Shown: positions 30,894-33,059 of the stretch, piece by piece
How positions within the stretch are numbered: position 1 is the stretch's first letter
Layout of the letters: each line of letters opens with the position of its first letter
Assembly (NCBI GenBank): GCA_903887815.1
Contig: CAISRK010000202.1
Coordinates: 1-33,059 of the forward strand
DNA length: 33,059 nucleotides
Direction of reading: 5' to 3'
Origin: an uncultured Bacteroidales bacterium
Lineage (GTDB): Bacteria > Bacteroidota > Bacteroidia > Bacteroidales > UBA4417
The notes under the pieces: model-generated
What the model saw: only the letters and a program-made list of their open reading frames with translations
What the model was told of the DNA's origin: nothing
Database searches by the model: none
Made by a program: the position numbers and the translations under genes

Positions 30894-32639
30894 ATGCTTC
30901 GTACACACACCTGTGGTGAACTCAATATGACCCATGTGGGGACAAATGTTATACTTACCGGCTGGATGCAGCGCTCGCGCGACCTGGGCGGAATGACGTT
31001 TATCGACCTTCGCGACCGTTATGGAATTACACAGTTGGTTTTCAATATGGAAACCAATTCGGCCTTGTGCGAACAGGCGCGGAAATTGGGTCGCGAATTT
31101 GTAATACAGGTTGCAGGGAAAGTTGCCGAACGCAGTAACAAGAATCCAAAAATGATAACCGGCGATATCGAAATCAGTGTTGAGAAACTTGATATCCTGA
31201 ACGAGTCGAAAACGCCTCCTTTCACGATCGAAGACAATACCGACGGGGGCGACGAACTCCGGATGAAATACCGCTACCTCGACCTTCGCCGTAATACCGT
31301 GAAACGCAACATGGAACTTCGCCACCGCCTGGCTTTCCAGACTCGAAATTACATGGATAGCCTCAATTTTATTGAAGTCGAGACTCCTGTTCTGATCAAA
31401 TCAACTCCCGAAGGTGCCCGCGACTACGTGGTGCCTTCGCGCGTAAACCCCGGTGAATTTTATGCTTTGCCACAGTCGCCGCAAACCTTTAAGCAATTGC
31501 TCATGGTAGCCGGTTTCGACCGCTATTTCCAGATCGTGAAATGCTTCCGTGACGAAGATCTCCGGGCCGACCGCCAACCTGAATTTACACAGATCGACTG
31601 CGAAATGTCGTTCATTACCCAGGAGGATATTTTCGATACATTCGAAGGACTTGTTGTACACCTTTTCAAAACCGTGAAAAACGTCGACGTGGTTAAACTG
31701 CCGCGCATTACATGGGCCGATGCAATGAAATATTACGGCAGCGACAAGCCCGATACCCGTTTTGGTATGAAATTTACCGAATTGAGTGACCTGGTAAAAG
31801 GAAAAGATTTTAAAGTATTCGACGATGCCGAACTGGTTGTCGGCATCAATGCCAAAGGCTGTTCGGAATATACCCGTAAACAGCTGGACGAACTCACTGA
31901 TTTTGTCAAAAAACCCCAGATCGGCGCCGGCGGATTGATTTATGTCCGTTACGCAGCTGACGAGAGCATTAAATCGTCGGTTGATAAATTCTATTCGCCA
32001 GAAGACCTTAAAAAATGGGCGGAAGCACTGGGTTCCAAACCTGGCGACCTGATGCTGATCCTTGCCGGCAAAGCCCATAAAACGCGCAAGGCCCTTAACG
32101 AATTACGCCTCGAAATGGGAAACCGTCTTGGACTGCGCAACCCTGAAACTTTTGCACCGCTTTGGGTGTACGATTTCCCACTGCTCGAATGGGACGAGGA
32201 ATCGCAACGCTTTTATGCTATGCACCACCCGTTCACTTCGCCAAAACCCGAAGATGTTGCCATGCTCGATACCAATCCGGGTGCCGTACGCGCAAATGCC
32301 TACGATATGGTTATCAATGGGGTGGAAGTGGGCGGAGGTTCAATCCGTATCCATAACAAACCGTTACAGCACAAAATGCTGCAATTACTTGGCTTCAGCG
32401 AAGAAGAGGCCCAGGAACAGTTTGGCTTCCTGATGAATGCATTCGAATTCGGCGCACCACCGCACGGAGGAATAGCTTTTGGTTTCGACCGGCTTTGTTC
32501 CCTGTTTGGCGGCAACGAATCAATTCGCGATTATATTGCATTCCCGAAAAATAATGCTGCCCGCGACGTGATGATTGATTCGCCTTCGCGTATTTCGGAC
32601 GACCAGCTGAAAGAGCTGAGTTTAAAAGTTTCAATATAA
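30894..32639 (+). CDS. aspS: Aspartyl-tRNA synthetase
   Basis: The start is the ATG at 30894 ([11 protein letters not shown], 581 aa), not the TTG at 30867. It is a bacterial-type class IIb synthetase that charges tRNA-Asp. The N-terminal OB fold binds the anticodon ([26 protein letters not shown]). Class II motif 1 lies in [21 protein letters not shown]. Motif 2 is [25 protein letters not shown]. The bacterial GAD insertion occupies the middle (about 290-420). Motif 3 is [13 protein letters not shown] near the C-terminus. All key segments are present and the length is typical. An intrinsic terminator follows 40 bases after the stop codon. Confidence 0.98.
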   Translation: MLRTHTCGELNMTHVGTNVILTGWMQRSRDLGGMTFIDLRDRYGITQLVFNMETNSALCEQARKLGREFVIQVAGKVAERSNKNPKMITGDIEISVEKLDILNESKTPPFTIEDNTDGGDELRMKYRYLDLRRNTVKRNMELRHRLAFQTRNYMDSLNFIEVETPVLIKSTPEGARDYVVPSRVNPGEFYALPQSPQTFKQLLMVAGFDRYFQIVKCFRDEDLRADRQPEFTQIDCEMSFITQEDIFDTFEGLVVHLFKTVKNVDVVKLPRITWADAMKYYGSDKPDTRFGMKFTELSDLVKGKDFKVFDDAELVVGINAKGCSEYTRKQLDELTDFVKKPQIGAGGLIYVRYAADESIKSSVDKFYSPEDLKKWAEALGSKPGDLMLILAGKAHKTRKALNELRLEMGNRLGLRNPETFAPLWVYDFPLLEWDEESQRFYAMHHPFTSPKPEDVAMLDTNPGAVRANAYDMVINGVEVGGGSIRIHNKPLQHKMLQLLGFSEEEAQEQFGFLMNAFEFGAPPHGGIAFGFDRLCSLFGGNESIRDYIAFPKNNAARDVMIDSPSRISDDQLKELSLKVSI

Positions 32640-32678
32640 TCAGCTTCTCCAACTAACTAGCAAATTTATTTTGTAACT

Positions 32679-32708
32679 ATCCCGGGATCCAAAACCCGGG
32701 ATTTTTTT
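32679..32708 (+). terminator. Intrinsic terminator of aspS
   Basis: ATCCCGGG-ATCCAAAA-CCCGGGAT forms a perfect 8-bp GC-rich stem, followed directly by a T-run (TTTTTT). Confidence 0.9.
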
Positions 32709-32841
32709 GCCCGCTTCCGTCTGGACTCGATAAAAAATATCAGGTATTAAAATCATGATCTAATCAATAATAATTGCAGTATGGAGAATCTGCCATCGAT
32801 GGATTAAACATTAATCACATCCTGCTTGTTAGATATGTATT

Positions 32842-32868
32842 ATTCAGATTGATACCTGAATTTTTTTT
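32842..32868 (+). terminator. Weak terminator-like hairpin
   Basis: ATTCAG-ATTGATAC-CTGAAT is followed by seven T residues. The stem is short and AT-rich. No annotated gene ends upstream of it after the aspS terminator. Confidence 0.35.
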
Positions 32869-32949
32869 ACTAGTGGAGACCAGAAACCATGTTATAAACG
32901 GGGCGATACCGAAAAGCTTTATGAGTAGGAAAAATAAAAACATAATTCT

Positions 32950-33059
32950 ATGCCAAAGTATGTTATTGAGAGAGAAATACCCGGTGCAGGGAAATTAACC
33001 AGCGAGCAGTTGAAAGCAATTTCACAGACTTCCTGCGGAGTATTAAACGAAATGGGTCC
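32950..33059 (+). CDS. DUF4242 (SCO4226-like nickel-binding) protein, N-terminal part
   Basis: This gene is too short in the window for the ORF track. From the ATG at 32950 the frame reads MPKYVIEREIPGAGKLTSEQ, then LKAISQTSCGVLNEMG, and runs off the edge. This is the characteristic start of DUF4242 proteins, small ferredoxin-like-fold proteins of about 85-90 residues; the Streptomyces member SCO4226 binds nickel. Function in Bacteroidota is not established. About 36 residues are visible. Confidence 0.85.
   Translation, partial: MPKYVIEREIPGAGKLTSEQLKAISQTSCGVLNEMG

Larger units (their letters stand above)
32640..32949. other. Spacer between aspS and the DUF4242 gene
   Basis: This 310-base AT-rich spacer contains the aspS terminator and a second, weaker hairpin with a T-run (32842-32868). 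No convincing promoter for the downstream gene is found. The 74-residue ORF at 32774 overlaps the real gene out of frame and is not supported. Confidence 0.6.

Noticed and set aside
31401-32078. 225-residue minus-strand ORF
   Set aside because: Antisense shadow of aspS.
32774-32998. 74-residue plus-strand ORF
   Set aside because: It overlaps the DUF4242 start out of frame, spans a terminator-like hairpin and has no recognisable feature.

Overview
The window looks like chromosomal DNA of a member of the Bacteroidota. The exact order is not resolved, although a Bacteroidales/Marinilabiliales-type relative would fit. Four things support this. A surface protein ends in a type IX secretion (T9SS) sorting domain. 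Several genes are preceded by the Bacteroidota -7 element TAnnTTTG, and purine-rich Shine-Dalgarno sites are absent. The TonB proteins carry the FEHRNKMYGAYILRK-type N-terminus seen in this phylum. The ECF sigma/anti-sigma/TonB arrangement is also typical. No rRNA, tRNA, CRISPR array, transposase, integrase or phage gene was found.

Layout. Bases 1-1971 hold two tandem secreted PQQ-type beta-propeller paralogues, the first cut by the window edge. Bases 2196-4684 hold a convergent pair: a small NAD(P)-binding reductase and glucose-6-phosphate isomerase (pgi). Bases 4828-6892 are an overlapping two-gene operon of tRNA-modifying enzymes (trhO, then a dihydrouridine synthase). Bases 7115-9124 encode an unrecognised exported protein and a lipoprotein of the endonuclease/exonuclease/phosphatase fold. 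Bases 9270-13075 are a convergent pair whose stop codons share one CTAG: a lone E2 acyltransferase catalytic domain and a large lamin-tail/CotH-kinase-like T9SS cargo. Bases 13244-16231 are a signalling locus: an ECF sigma factor, an anti-sigma-like protein fused to a TonB C-terminal domain, and a divergent TonB paralogue. Bases 16312-20875 are a divergent redox pair: a membrane flavodoxin/ferredoxin (EFR1 type) and a 1078-residue flavin/iron-sulfur fusion resembling HcnA+HcnB+HcnC joined in one chain. Bases 20988-26223 hold miaB, topA and an arginase-fold protein that has lost metal ligands. Bases 26291-30582 hold ruvC, ispD, L-serine dehydratase, a four-helix-bundle S23-type protein and queA, all on the minus strand. 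Bases 30894-33059 hold aspS and the start of a DUF4242 protein.

How the genes work together. Much of the window is housekeeping: glycolysis, isoprenoid precursors, recombination, supercoiling, and tRNA charging or modification (aspS, queA, miaB, trhO, dus). The accessory content is concentrated in the redox fusion with its divergent partner, the sigma/anti-sigma-TonB locus, and the T9SS surface protein. Intergenic spacers often contain short-period, word-like degenerate repeats and hairpins. For topA, aspS and queA the ORF track's TTG start is the last three bases of the -7 promoter element, so the internal ATG starts are used here.
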